Assembly: GCA_035629775.1 (NCBI GenBank)
Contig: DASPHG010000015.1
Coordinates: forward strand, 1 to 58,284
Source of the DNA: DASPHG01 sp035629775
GTDB taxonomy: Bacteria > Actinomycetota > Thermoleophilia > Solirubrobacterales > Thermoleophilaceae
Reading direction: 5' to 3'
Length of the DNA stretch: 58,284 bases
The translations under genes and the position numbers were made by a program. Within the stretch, counting starts at the first letter, position 1; each line of letters starts with the position of its first letter. The notes below the pieces were generated by a model that was not told the DNA's origin, did not search any database, and worked only from the letters and a program-made list of their open reading frames with translations. Positions 33,366 through 41,187 of this stretch are shown in pieces.

Positions 33366-33884
33366 GTGCAGGCTCCCGGCACGCAGGCCCAGAAGGACAG
33401 CGCTCACATCGACCGCAACTGGGTCGTCGCGCGCGACCTGATCGAGGGCGTAACGACCCACGAGGTCCGAAGCGTCGTGACCGCGAACGGCGTCACGACG
33501 GAGGCCTACCGGCCGGACTGGGGCATCGTCGAGGGCGAGGTAAGACAGGTGATCCACGTCTCGCTGCGCGGCGGGGCGATCAGCGCCTGGCACCAGCACC
33601 GCGACCGCTGGGACTACATCATGTGCGTCGGCGGCCACCTGCGGATCGTCCTCCACGATCCGCGCGAGGACTCCCCGACGAACGGACAGGTCGACATCTT
33701 CCACCTCGGCCCCAACCGCCCTCTCGTGCTGGCGATCCCCCCGTGGATCTGGCACGGCGTCCAGAACCTGTCGAACGAGCCCTCCTCGTTCGTGAACATG
33801 TTCAACAAGCCGTATGACTACGAAGATCCGGATGAATGGCGCCTCCCCCGCGACACGCCTGAGATCCCGTACTCGTTCAACTGA
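33366..33884 (+). CDS. RmlC-like cupin (dTDP-4-dehydrorhamnose 3,5-epimerase-related)
   Basis: A 172-residue cupin. The beta-barrel motifs (WHQHRDRWDYIMCVGGHLRIVL and IPPWIWHGVQNLSNEPSSFVNMF) and the end sequence NKPYDYEDPDEWRLPRDTPEIPY closely follow RmlC-type epimerases, which invert C3 and C5 of dTDP-4-keto sugars. A true epimerase or a relative acting on another nucleotide sugar is possible. GTG 33366 is preferred over GTG 33357 because TATTGT overlaps the latter and lies 7 bases before the former. The next gene starts inside its 3' end. Confidence 0.75.
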   Translation: MQAPGTQAQKDSAHIDRNWVVARDLIEGVTTHEVRSVVTANGVTTEAYRPDWGIVEGEVRQVIHVSLRGGAISAWHQHRDRWDYIMCVGGHLRIVLHDPREDSPTNGQVDIFHLGPNRPLVLAIPPWIWHGVQNLSNEPSSFVNMFNKPYDYEDPDEWRLPRDTPEIPYSFN

Positions 33885-34680
33885 CGATCTCGTCCTCACG
33901 CTGTGGACCGCGGATCCCGACCGCGCGCGCACAGCCGACGCCGCCGGGATCGACCGGATCGGCGTGGACCTCGAGCGCCTCGGCAAGGAGAAGCGTCAGC
34001 GCGGCCTGGGGACGTGGATCTCGCCGCACAGCCTGGACGACCTCGAGCGGGTCGGCGCGGAGCTGTCGAATGCGGCGCTCTACGCCCGGCTCGACCCCTT
34101 TCACGACGGGACCGGCGCGCAGGTAGAGGCGGTCCTCGCCCGCGGCGCGAAGGTCGTGATGCTGCCGATGGTGGCCTCGGCTGCCGAGGCCTCGGGGTTC
34201 GCGGAACTGGTCGGGAAGGCGGCGGAGGTCGTGCTGCTGGTCGAGACGATCGACGCGGTCCGCCGGCTGCCGGAGCTGGTGGCAGTCGAGGGAGTGGACG
34301 AGGTTCACCTCGGCCTGAACGACCTGGCGCTGTCGCTCGGGCTGCGAAACCGGTGGCTCGTGCTGGCCGACGACCTCGCGGTCGACGCCGGCCGGGTCAT
34401 CCGCGCGGCCGGGAAGGCGTTCGGGCTCGGCGGCGTCGGCCGGCCCGACAGCAAGGTGCCGATATCGCCGGATCTGATCTACGCGGAATACGCGCGCACG
34501 GGCGCCACCGGGGCGCTCGTCTCGCGGAGCTTCTTCCGCGGCGGCGAGGCCGACGACCTCGCGGCCACCGTCGCGCTCGTCCGCGATCGGATCGCGGAAT
34601 GGCGGCGGCGAAGCCCTGAGGAGCTCGCGAGCGCCCACGCCGAGCTGGGGCGCCGAGCCCGGGGCCTGAGCGAGTTCTGA
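33814..34680 (+). CDS. HpcH/HpaI aldolase / citrate lyase family protein
   Basis: Metal-dependent TIM-barrel lyase of up to 288 residues. IDRIGVDLERLGKEKRQRGLGTWIS and VLLVETIDAVRRLPELVAVEGVDEVHLGLNDLALSLGL are the substrate- and metal-binding strands, with the Glu and Asp ligands in VET and LND. Members cleave or form C-C bonds with pyruvate or oxaloacetate. The start must lie within the 3' end of the cupin gene, at ATG 33814 or ATG 33832 (preceded by GAAGA), since no later start precedes the conserved fold. This 53-71 base overlap ties its expression to the RmlC-like gene. Confidence 0.8.
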   Translation: MTTKIRMNGASPATRLRSRTRSTDDLVLTLWTADPDRARTADAAGIDRIGVDLERLGKEKRQRGLGTWISPHSLDDLERVGAELSNAALYARLDPFHDGTGAQVEAVLARGAKVVMLPMVASAAEASGFAELVGKAAEVVLLVETIDAVRRLPELVAVEGVDEVHLGLNDLALSLGLRNRWLVLADDLAVDAGRVIRAAGKAFGLGGVGRPDSKVPISPDLIYAEYARTGATGALVSRSFFRGGEADDLAATVALVRDRIAEWRRRSPEELASAHAELGRRARGLSEF

Positions 34681-34694
34681 CCCGCCCGGACGGC

Positions 34695-35699
34695 TCACCA
34701 CTCGGGCTCGGGGATGGATGCCTCCTCGGGGATCGGCGTCGTGCGCTCCCACGCACGCGCCGGGTAGTAGTCGTAGACGATCTCGTCGACCATCCCGAAG
34801 CGCACGCCGATCCGCATCATCGTCTCGGCGCGGAACCAGTCGTTGGGGTGGCCGAACGCCGCGGCGACGGAGTCGCGGCCGAGGAAGCGCAGCCCGCCGT
34901 GGACAGCGGCACCCTGCCAGCTGAACTGATGGCCGGCCGGCGGGAAGCGGCCGATCACCTCGGTCCGATCGTCCGCCTCGTGCTTGAGGAGCTTCCCGTA
35001 GACGACCTCCAGTCGCTCCTCACGGGCCTTCGTCAACACGGACTCGATGGCATGCGGACGCATCTCGTCGTCGTCGTCGAAGTCCACGATCCAGGCGCCC
35101 CGCGCGTGCTCGTAGCCGGCGTTCCGACCAGGAACGCTGCCCACGAGCCAGTGCCGCTCGGGGTCCGTGAAGGCGTGGCGGTGGGTGAGGTTGACGAAGC
35201 GGACGCGCTCGTCGCGGATCCGCTCGACGGCCTCGGCGACGCGGGGCGGCGACCTGTCCCCGACGACGAGCACGTCGAGATTCGGATAGGTCTGGGCGAG
35301 CACCGACGGGAGCGCCCGCTCGGTCAGGAGCTCGACGCGATCGTGGGTCGGAATCGACACCGTGACCAGCGGATCCGGCTCGTCAAACGACCGCGCGTAG
35401 TCGGGCGCTCGCCGGAGCTGCTCGAGCCGGCGGCGGTTGGCCGCCTCCTCCGTGACGAGCGCCCGCAGCACGGTCGGGACCTGGTCGTACAGCTCGGCGA
35501 GCTGCCGTTCCATCCGGTCGGCGCGCTCGCGCTCGGCCGCCTGTCGTTCCCGCGCGCCGACGACCTCCACCGCCACGTCGTGCAGCGCCGTCCGGACGTC
35601 GGCCACGGCGGCCTGAACCTCGGCCAGAAGCTCGATGAACGCCTGCGGTATGTCGGGTTCGCGCTGCGTTCGGTAATTCTCCCAGGCGTGCACGATCAC
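34695..35699 (-). CDS. Glycosyltransferase family 2 with N-terminal coiled coil
   Basis: About 334 residues. Residues 1-105 are charged and heptad-like (EVQAAVADVRTALHDVAVEVV, RERADRMERQLAELYDQV), probably a coiled coil. The GT-A domain follows: PLVTVSIPTHDRVELLTERALPSVLAQTY, VLVVGDRS, and WIVDFDDDDEMRP containing the DxD-type metal site. The end (FGHPNDWFRAETMMRIGVRFG) is typical of small GT2 proteins. The start is uncertain: GTG 35699 and GTG 35693 both overlap the start of the divergent sulfotransferase, and no minus-strand promoter box is seen there. Confidence 0.78.
   Translation of the reverse strand: MIVHAWENYRTQREPDIPQAFIELLAEVQAAVADVRTALHDVAVEVVGARERQAAERERADRMERQLAELYDQVPTVLRALVTEEAANRRRLEQLRRAPDYARSFDEPDPLVTVSIPTHDRVELLTERALPSVLAQTYPNLDVLVVGDRSPPRVAEAVERIRDERVRFVNLTHRHAFTDPERHWLVGSVPGRNAGYEHARGAWIVDFDDDDEMRPHAIESVLTKAREERLEVVYGKLLKHEADDRTEVIGRFPPAGHQFSWQGAAVHGGLRFLGRDSVAAAFGHPNDWFRAETMMRIGVRFGMVDEIVYDYYPARAWERTTPIPEEASIPEPEW
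35675..35680 (+). promoter_or_regulatory. Putative -10 box (AATTCT) for the sulfotransferase gene
   Basis: AATTCT, 7 bases, then GTG 35688. The box lies within the 5' coding region of the opposite GT2 gene. Confidence 0.4.
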
Positions 35700-36563
35700 G
35701 CGCCCACGTGCTTCATGCACGTGCCGAAGAGCGCCGGCACGAGCTTTCGCATCGCGCTGGCGGCGGCACTGCCTCCCGGATCGCTCTCGCCGAAGCAGAT
35801 GGAGCCGTCGTCGTTCCACTCGTTTCGCGCCTTCGACCGGCTCGGGCCCGACGCACGCGCGGTCGTCGCCGCGAACGACGAGGAGATTCGCGCGCTCGCC
35901 GACCACCCCGCAGTGTTCGGCCACTTCTCACTCGCGACGCTCGCCGCCTTGACGCCCCCCTCCAGGATCGGCACCGTCGTGCGTGAGCCGCGAGCGCGCT
36001 TGCTCTCGCACTACCTATACCTGCGGCTCAGCGTCTCGCTCCGAACCACGTGGGCGGCGTACGGCATCCACACGGCAGCCGAGCAGCCGCTGACCGCGTT
36101 CCTCACGGAGCCTCGGGTCGCGCCGGCCACCGACAACAGCACGTGCCGAATGCTGCTGCACGGCGACCCGCGCATCCGCGACGCACACTTCATCCCCGAG
36201 GCCGAGCTCGCTTCGGTGGCGGAGGCGGCGTGGGAGCGACTGGACGAGCTCGGATTCGTCGGGATGCTCGAGGCTCCCGACGCGGCGTGGCGCGGTCTGG
36301 GCGCGCTCTTCGGCGTCGATCTGAGCCCGGCGCGGCAAAACGTGATCGGGGAGGGCGAGATCCAGCCCGAGATGCTGCCCGTGCCGAGCCTCGGCGGGGC
36401 GGAAGCACTCGAGCTGGTCGAGCGGCGAACGGCGGCGGACGCGGTCCTCTACGAGCGCATCGCGAGGCGCTTCGCGGGCGGCGAGGAGGCCGCCCGCCGG
36501 CTCGCGGACGCGGCGTTCGCCGAGCAGCTCGTTCGATACGGATCGTTCACTTGCACCAAGTGA
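35688..36563 (+). CDS. Sulfotransferase family 2 domain protein
   Basis: A 291-residue transferase that would move sulfate from PAPS to a carbohydrate. CFMHVPKSAGTSFR at residues 8-21 is the 5'-phosphosulfate loop, and VVREPRARLLSHYLYLR is the 3'-phosphate motif (RxPxxRxxSxY). The rest is helical, ending near a short hairpin before the TetR gene. GTG 35688 places the P-loop close to the N-terminus as in relatives; a -10-like AATTCT lies 7 bases upstream. Head-to-head overlap with a GT2 gene suggests glycan sulfation following sugar transfer. Confidence 0.83.
   Translation: MHDHAPTCFMHVPKSAGTSFRIALAAALPPGSLSPKQMEPSSFHSFRAFDRLGPDARAVVAANDEEIRALADHPAVFGHFSLATLAALTPPSRIGTVVREPRARLLSHYLYLRLSVSLRTTWAAYGIHTAAEQPLTAFLTEPRVAPATDNSTCRMLLHGDPRIRDAHFIPEAELASVAEAAWERLDELGFVGMLEAPDAAWRGLGALFGVDLSPARQNVIGEGEIQPEMLPVPSLGGAEALELVERRTAADAVLYERIARRFAGGEEAARRLADAAFAEQLVRYGSFTCTK
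36547..36563. repeat. Inverted repeat at the sulfotransferase 3' end
   Basis: TCACTTG (36547-36553), loop CAC, CAAGTGA (36557-36563), the last three bases being the TGA stop. It may be a weak terminator or, with the adjacent TGAATC repeat, part of a regulatory site for the TetR gene. Confidence 0.45.
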
Positions 36564-36577
36564 TGAATCTTGATTCA
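36564..36577. promoter_or_regulatory. Candidate TetR operator TGAATCTTGATTCA
   Basis: A 14-base inverted repeat (TGAATC, TT, GATTCA) ending 8 bases before GTG 36586 of a TetR-family gene. Position and symmetry are what is expected of an autoregulatory operator. Confidence 0.5.
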
Positions 36578-36585
36578 CTTCTTGG

Positions 36586-37200
36586 GTGGCCTACCGGCGC
36601 ACCGAGCGGACGGAGGCGCGTCTAGCCGAGGCGCGCGAGCGGATCGTCGCGGCCGCGCTCGAGCAGGTGGCCGAGGGCGGCTATGCCTCCGCGAGCGTGC
36701 AGGCGGTGGCGGCACGCGCCGGCGTCGCCACCGGCAGCGTGTACCGGCACTTCCCGTCGAAGGCCGAGCTCTTCGGCGAGGTCTTCCGCCGCCAGGCCAA
36801 CCAGGAGCTTGGCGTCCTCGAGAAGATCGCCACGCACGAGTCGCCGGCGCTGGAGCGGCTCGCCGAGGCCACGGAGGTCCTCGCGCGCCGCGCGCTCGCC
36901 TCCCCCACCCTCGCCTACGCACAGATCGCCGAGCCCGTCGAGCAGGCGGTCGAGGCGGAGCGACTGATACTGCGTCGCGGCTACCGCGACGCGTTCGCCC
37001 GCATCCTCGACGACGGGATCGAGCGTGGCGAGCTCGAGCCTCACGACACGCAGACATACGGCGCGGCGATCCTGGGAGCGGTCAGCGAGGCGCTCGTGGG
37101 CCCACTCGGAGAGCCGTACCCACAGGACAGCGAGGCGCTGACCGCGAGCCTCGTCCAATTCGTCACGGGGAGGGTCAGTGCTCTCAGCGCCACCGCATGA
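36586..37200 (+). CDS. TetR/AcrR family transcriptional regulator
   Basis: A 204-residue repressor-type protein. The N-terminal helix-turn-helix reads IVAAALEQVAEGGYASASVQAVAARAGVATGSVYRHFPSKAELF, the diagnostic TetR DNA-binding segment. The C-terminal ligand domain resembles those of actinobacterial fatty-acid regulators. GTG 36586 follows a 14-base palindrome that may be its operator. The next gene, an AidB-like dehydrogenase, starts within its last 23 bases, so the regulator is likely to control itself and the dehydrogenase-hydratase operon downstream in response to an acyl-CoA or a damaging compound. Confidence 0.9.
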   Translation: MAYRRTERTEARLAEARERIVAAALEQVAEGGYASASVQAVAARAGVATGSVYRHFPSKAELFGEVFRRQANQELGVLEKIATHESPALERLAEATEVLARRALASPTLAYAQIAEPVEQAVEAERLILRRGYRDAFARILDDGIERGELEPHDTQTYGAAILGAVSEALVGPLGEPYPQDSEALTASLVQFVTGRVSALSATA

Positions 37201-38749
37201 CGTCGTGAACCAGGCGCCGCCGCTGGTCGACTTCAACGCCTTCGAGGCCTATCCCGCGCTGGCCGAGGCGCTCCACCGGGAGGGCGGCGCCTGGGCGGAG
37301 ACACGGGTGCACGAGCTCGGCGCCCGGGTCGGCTCCGCCGAGGCCGTCGAGCACTCGCGCCGCGCGCTTCGCAACATCCCGCGGCTCATCACCCACGACC
37401 GACATGGGAACCGCGTCGATCGGGTCGAGTCCGACCCGTCGTGGCACTGGCTGATGCGGCTCGGCGTCGGAAGCGGCGTCCACTCCCTCCCTTGGCGCGA
37501 TCCGCAGCCGGGCGCACAGGTGGCGCACACGGCGATGTTCCTGCTCCTGAACGGGCTCGACACCGCCCCGTGCTGCCCGATCGGCGTGAACTACGCCGCC
37601 GTTCCGATGCTTCGCCAGGCGCCCGCGCTGGCCGCCGAGTGGGAGCAGCGCGTCACCTCCACCGACTACGACGGGGACTACGCGCAGGGCGGAATGGCGA
37701 TGACCGAAAAGCAGGGCGGCTCCGACCTGCGTGCGAACACGACGCGCGCCGAGCCGAATGGCGACGGCACGTACTCGATCGTCGGCCACAAGTGGTTCTG
37801 CACGATCGTCATGTGCGACTTCTTCCTCACGCTCGCGCAAGCGCCGGGTGGGCTGTCGTGCTTCCTGATGCTGCGCGACGAGAACTTCCGCATCCAGCGG
37901 CTCAAGGACAAGCTCGGTGGGCGCGCGCTCGCCTCCTCCGAAGTCGAGTTCCACGGGTGCCGTGCCTGGATGATCGGCGAGGAGGGCCGCGGCGTGCCGA
38001 CCATCGCGGCGCAGGTCAACTACACGCGCCTGGGGACGGTCACCGGCACCGCGGGCATCCTGCGCCGCGCGGTGGGCGAGGCGATCCACCACGCGCGCCA
38101 CCGGCACGCCTTCGGCCGCGCCCTGGCCGATCAGCCGCTCATGCGAAACGTCCTCGCCGACCTTGCCGTGGAGAGCGAGGCGATGACGACAGTGGCGATG
38201 CGCCTGGCCCGCGCCTACGAGGACCCGGCGCAGGCCGCCTTCCGGCGGCTCGCCACAGCGGTCCAGAAGTATTGGGTCACGAAGCGCGCCGCTCCCGCGG
38301 CCGTCGAGGCGCTCGAATGCCTCGGCGGCAACGGGTACGTGGAGGAGTCGATGATGCCGCAGCTCTACCGCGACATCGGGCTGATGTCCGTGTGGGAGGG
38401 CGCCGGCAACGTCGCCGCGCTCGACGTGCTGCGCGTCATCGCGAAGGAGCCCGACGCGCTGCCCGCCTTGCTCGCGGAGTGCGACCTGGCGCTGGGCGGC
38501 AACACGCACTTCGACGCCCACATGCGGCGCGTGCGCAACGAACGGGGTCCGTCCCCGTTTGTTGCGCGGCGGGTCGTCGAGGACCTCGGCGTCGCGCTCC
38601 AGGCGAGCCTTCTCATCCAGCACGCCCCGCCGGCGGTGGCGGACGCGTACTGCGCAAGCCGGCTGGGCCGCGACGCGGGCCTGGCGTACGGCACACTTCC
38701 ACCAGCGACCGACACAGAAGGGATCCTTCAGCGCGCATGGCGACAGTAG
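37178..38749 (+). CDS. AidB-like acyl-CoA dehydrogenase (first copy), with palindromic insert
   Basis: A 523-residue flavoprotein of the AidB subgroup. GMAMTEKQGGSDLRANTTRAEP, GHKWFCTIVMCDFFLTLAQA, RLKDKLGGRALASSEVEF and ALECLGGNGYVEESMMPQLYRD are hallmarks. AidB of E. coli binds DNA and protects against alkylation; other members are ordinary dehydrogenases. GTG 37178 (after GGGAGG) or GTG 37205 may be the start; the first overlaps the TetR gene by 23 bases. Near the C-terminus a 15-bp-arm palindrome (38533-38567) replaces the segment found in its paralogue, giving RVRNERGPSPFVARR. Confidence 0.88.
   Translation: MLSAPPHDVVNQAPPLVDFNAFEAYPALAEALHREGGAWAETRVHELGARVGSAEAVEHSRRALRNIPRLITHDRHGNRVDRVESDPSWHWLMRLGVGSGVHSLPWRDPQPGAQVAHTAMFLLLNGLDTAPCCPIGVNYAAVPMLRQAPALAAEWEQRVTSTDYDGDYAQGGMAMTEKQGGSDLRANTTRAEPNGDGTYSIVGHKWFCTIVMCDFFLTLAQAPGGLSCFLMLRDENFRIQRLKDKLGGRALASSEVEFHGCRAWMIGEEGRGVPTIAAQVNYTRLGTVTGTAGILRRAVGEAIHHARHRHAFGRALADQPLMRNVLADLAVESEAMTTVAMRLARAYEDPAQAAFRRLATAVQKYWVTKRAAPAAVEALECLGGNGYVEESMMPQLYRDIGLMSVWEGAGNVAALDVLRVIAKEPDALPALLAECDLALGGNTHFDAHMRRVRNERGPSPFVARRVVEDLGVALQASLLIQHAPPAVADAYCASRLGRDAGLAYGTLPPATDTEGILQRAWRQ
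38533..38567. repeat. Palindromic element inside the AidB-like gene
   Basis: Left arm GCGCAACGAACGGGG (38533-38547), 5-base centre TCCGT, right arm CCCCGTTTGTTGCGC (38553-38567): 15-bp arms with one mismatch. The GGGG/CCCC core resembles the other elements in this window, but the outer arms differ. It lies in frame and where the paralogue downstream has unrelated sequence. Confidence 0.75.
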
Positions 38750-40359
38750 ACCGAGCAACGAGCAACGAGCAACGCGGAACGACCCACGAGGTCTTCAACC
38801 AAGCTCAGCCCCTCGAGCCGTACAACCTCTTCGACGCCGACACCCCGCTGCAGGAGGCGCTCGAGCGCGAGAACGCAGGCTGGGGCGTCGACCGCGTGCG
38901 CGACATCGGCGAGGTCGCCGGCAGCGTTGAGGCGCGCGACCACGCCGACCGTTGCGAGCGCAACGAACCGCGCCTCGTCACCCACGACCGCTACGGCAAC
39001 CGGATCGACCAGGTCGACCTCGACCCGTCCTGGCACTGGCTGCTCAGAACGGCGGTCGAGCGCGAGATTCCGTCGCTTCCCTGGCGTGACCCGCAACCCG
39101 GCGCCCACGTCGTGCGCGGAGCGCTGATGTACACGTTCGGCCAGGTCAACGGCGGCGTGATGTGCCCCGTGTCGATGACCTACGCCGTCATCCCCGCGCT
39201 GCGCGAGCAGCCCGACCTCGCCTCCGAGTGGGAGCCGCGGCTGACGAAGCCGGACTACTCCGACGGCGCGCTCGCCGGCATGGCGATGACCGAGAAGCAG
39301 GGCGGCTCCGACGTGCGCGCCAACACCACTACGGCCGAGCCCGTCGGCGACGGCGTCTACGAGCTGACCGGCCACAAGTGGTTCTGCTCGTACCCCCCGT
39401 GCGACGTGTTCCTGACCCTCGCGCAGGCGCCGGCGGGCCTGTCGTGCTTCCTGTTCGAGTCGAGCGACCCGGGCTTCCGCATCCAGCGCCTCAAGGACAA
39501 GCTCGGCACGCGTTCCCTCCCCTCCTCCGAGGTGGAGTACCACGGGCTCCGCGCACGGCTGGTCGGCGAGGAGGGCCGCGGCGTGCAGACGATCATCCGC
39601 ATGGTCAACCACACCCGGCTCGACTGCCTGATCGGCTCGGCGGCCAGCATGCGCACGGGCACCGTCCACGCGCTCCACCACGCGCGGCATCGCTCCGCTT
39701 TCGGCAAGCTGCTGGCCGAACAGCCGCTGATGCAGAACGTGCTGGCCGACCTCGCACTCGACTCGGAGGCCGCGACGGTCACGGCGATGCGCATCGCGCG
39801 CTCCTACGACGAGGGCAAGTCCGCCTCGGCGTTCCGCCGTTTCGCCACCGCCGTGGAGAAGTACTGGGTCTGCAAGCGTGCACCGCAGCACGCGATCGAG
39901 GCGCTCGAATGCCTCGGCGGCAATGGCTACGTGGAGGAGTCGCGCATGCCGCGGCTCTACCGCGACTCCCCGCTCAACTCGATCTGGGAGGGCTCCGGCA
40001 ACGTCGCCGCGCTCGACGTCCTGCGCGCGATGGTCAAGGAGCCGGACGGCCTGCCCGCATTCCTCGAGGAGTGCGAGCTGGCGCGGGGCTCAGACAAGCA
40101 CCTCGACGCCCATCTCGACTCGGTCACGGCGGAGATCGCCGGGCTCGTGGACGCCGGCGACACCCAGACGCAGGCCCGGCGCGTCGTCGAGCGGCTCGCG
40201 CTGGCGCTCCAAGGCTCACTCCTCGTGCGCAACGCGCCGGCGGCGGTGTCGGACGCCTTCTGCGCCGCGCGCCTCGGCGGCGAAGGGGGCCGCGCCTACG
40301 GCACGCTGCCGACCGGAGTCGCCACGGAGGCGATCCTGGAGCGCGCGCTGCCCGCGTGA
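38737..40359 (+). CDS. AidB-like acyl-CoA dehydrogenase (second copy)
   Basis: A 540-residue paralogue of the preceding protein, sharing GMAMTEKQGGSDVRANTT, GHKWFCSYPPCDVFLTLAQAPAGLSCF, FRIQRLKDKLGTRSLPSSEVEYHG and ALECLGGNGYVEESRMPRLYRD. The C-terminal part is intact here (VTAEIAGLVDAGDTQTQARR), showing what the first copy lost. ATG 38737 overlaps the upstream gene by 13 bases. The extra N-terminal residues are encoded by three AGCAACG heptamers. Tandem arrangement suggests either a heteromeric enzyme or divergence after duplication. Confidence 0.88.
   Translation: MATVDRATSNEQRGTTHEVFNQAQPLEPYNLFDADTPLQEALERENAGWGVDRVRDIGEVAGSVEARDHADRCERNEPRLVTHDRYGNRIDQVDLDPSWHWLLRTAVEREIPSLPWRDPQPGAHVVRGALMYTFGQVNGGVMCPVSMTYAVIPALREQPDLASEWEPRLTKPDYSDGALAGMAMTEKQGGSDVRANTTTAEPVGDGVYELTGHKWFCSYPPCDVFLTLAQAPAGLSCFLFESSDPGFRIQRLKDKLGTRSLPSSEVEYHGLRARLVGEEGRGVQTIIRMVNHTRLDCLIGSAASMRTGTVHALHHARHRSAFGKLLAEQPLMQNVLADLALDSEAATVTAMRIARSYDEGKSASAFRRFATAVEKYWVCKRAPQHAIEALECLGGNGYVEESRMPRLYRDSPLNSIWEGSGNVAALDVLRAMVKEPDGLPAFLEECELARGSDKHLDAHLDSVTAEIAGLVDAGDTQTQARRVVERLALALQGSLLVRNAPAAVSDAFCAARLGGEGGRAYGTLPTGVATEAILERALPA
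38754..38774. repeat. Tandem heptamer AGCAACG x3
   Basis: Three exact copies of AGCAACG at 38754-38774, within the variable N-terminal codons of the second AidB-like gene. Seven bases is not a multiple of three, so copy-number slippage would shift the frame of this gene. Confidence 0.7.
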
Positions 40360-41177
40360 ACACGCTCCGCTACGAGCGCGACGGCCGGATCGGTCGCATC
40401 ACGCTGGACCGGCCCGAGCGCGGCAACGGGATCACGCGCGAGATGCCGCAGGAGCTCGCGCAGGCGGTCGAGCAGGCGAACCTCGACCCCGAGGTCCACG
40501 TCATCGCGCTCGCCGGCGAGGGCAAGGGCTTCTGCGGCGGCTACGACCTGGTGTGGTCGGCCGAGCAGACACTGCCGAACCACGACCCGGGCGAGGTCTG
40601 GGACCCGGTCTTCGACTGGCAGATGATGAGCCGCAACGTGCGTGGCTTCATGAGCCTCTTCCACTCGGACAAGCCGGTGATCTGCAGGGTGCACGGGTTC
40701 TGCGTGGCCGGGGGCACCGACATGGCGCTCTGCTCGGACCTGCTGGTCATCGCCGACGACGCTCGCATCGGCTACCCGCCCGCACGGGTCTGGGGCGTGC
40801 CGACGACGATGCTGTGGGCGCACCGGATCGGGCCGGAGAAGGCCAAGCGGATGCTCTTCACCGGCGACCTGATCACGGGCGCCGAGGCGCACGAGATGGG
40901 CCTGGCGATCGAGGCACCGCCGGCGGCGGAGCTCGACGAGCGGTTCGAGCGCCTCGTCGGGCGGATCGCGAAGGTGCCCGTCAACCAGCTCGTGATGATG
41001 AAGCTGCTCGTCAACCAGGCGCTCTACTCACAGGGCCTCCAGGCCACGCAGGCGCTCGGCACGTTCTTCGACGGCATCGCGCGGCACACGAAGGAGGGCT
41101 ACGCGTTCCAGCAGCGCGCCGCCGAGGTGGGGTTCAAGCAGGCGGTCCGCGAGCGCGACGAGCCGTTCGCGGAATAG
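40356..41177 (+). CDS. Enoyl-CoA hydratase/isomerase family protein
   Basis: Crotonase-fold enzyme of 273 residues. IGRITLDRPERGNGITREM opens the fold, VIALAGEGKGFCGGYDL gives the first oxyanion-hole strand, and VHGFCVAGGTDMALCSDLLVIADDARIGYP the second with the GG turn. It would hydrate the enoyl-CoA made by the AidB-like dehydrogenases. GTG 40356 overlaps the upstream stop (GTGA), making a four-gene operon tetR-acd-acd-ech. Its TAG stop is also the first three bases of the probable -10 of the OsmC gene. Confidence 0.92.
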   Translation: MNTLRYERDGRIGRITLDRPERGNGITREMPQELAQAVEQANLDPEVHVIALAGEGKGFCGGYDLVWSAEQTLPNHDPGEVWDPVFDWQMMSRNVRGFMSLFHSDKPVICRVHGFCVAGGTDMALCSDLLVIADDARIGYPPARVWGVPTTMLWAHRIGPEKAKRMLFTGDLITGAEAHEMGLAIEAPPAAELDERFERLVGRIAKVPVNQLVMMKLLVNQALYSQGLQATQALGTFFDGIARHTKEGYAFQQRAAEVGFKQAVRERDEPFAE

Positions 41178-41180
41178 CAT
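41175..41180 (+). promoter_or_regulatory. Putative -10 box (TAGCAT) sharing the upstream stop codon
   Basis: TAGCAT, 7 bases, ATG 41188. Its first three bases are the stop of the enoyl-CoA hydratase gene. The same hexamer with the same overlap occurs at 57826-57831. Confidence 0.55.
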
Positions 41181-41187
41181 CGCCCCC

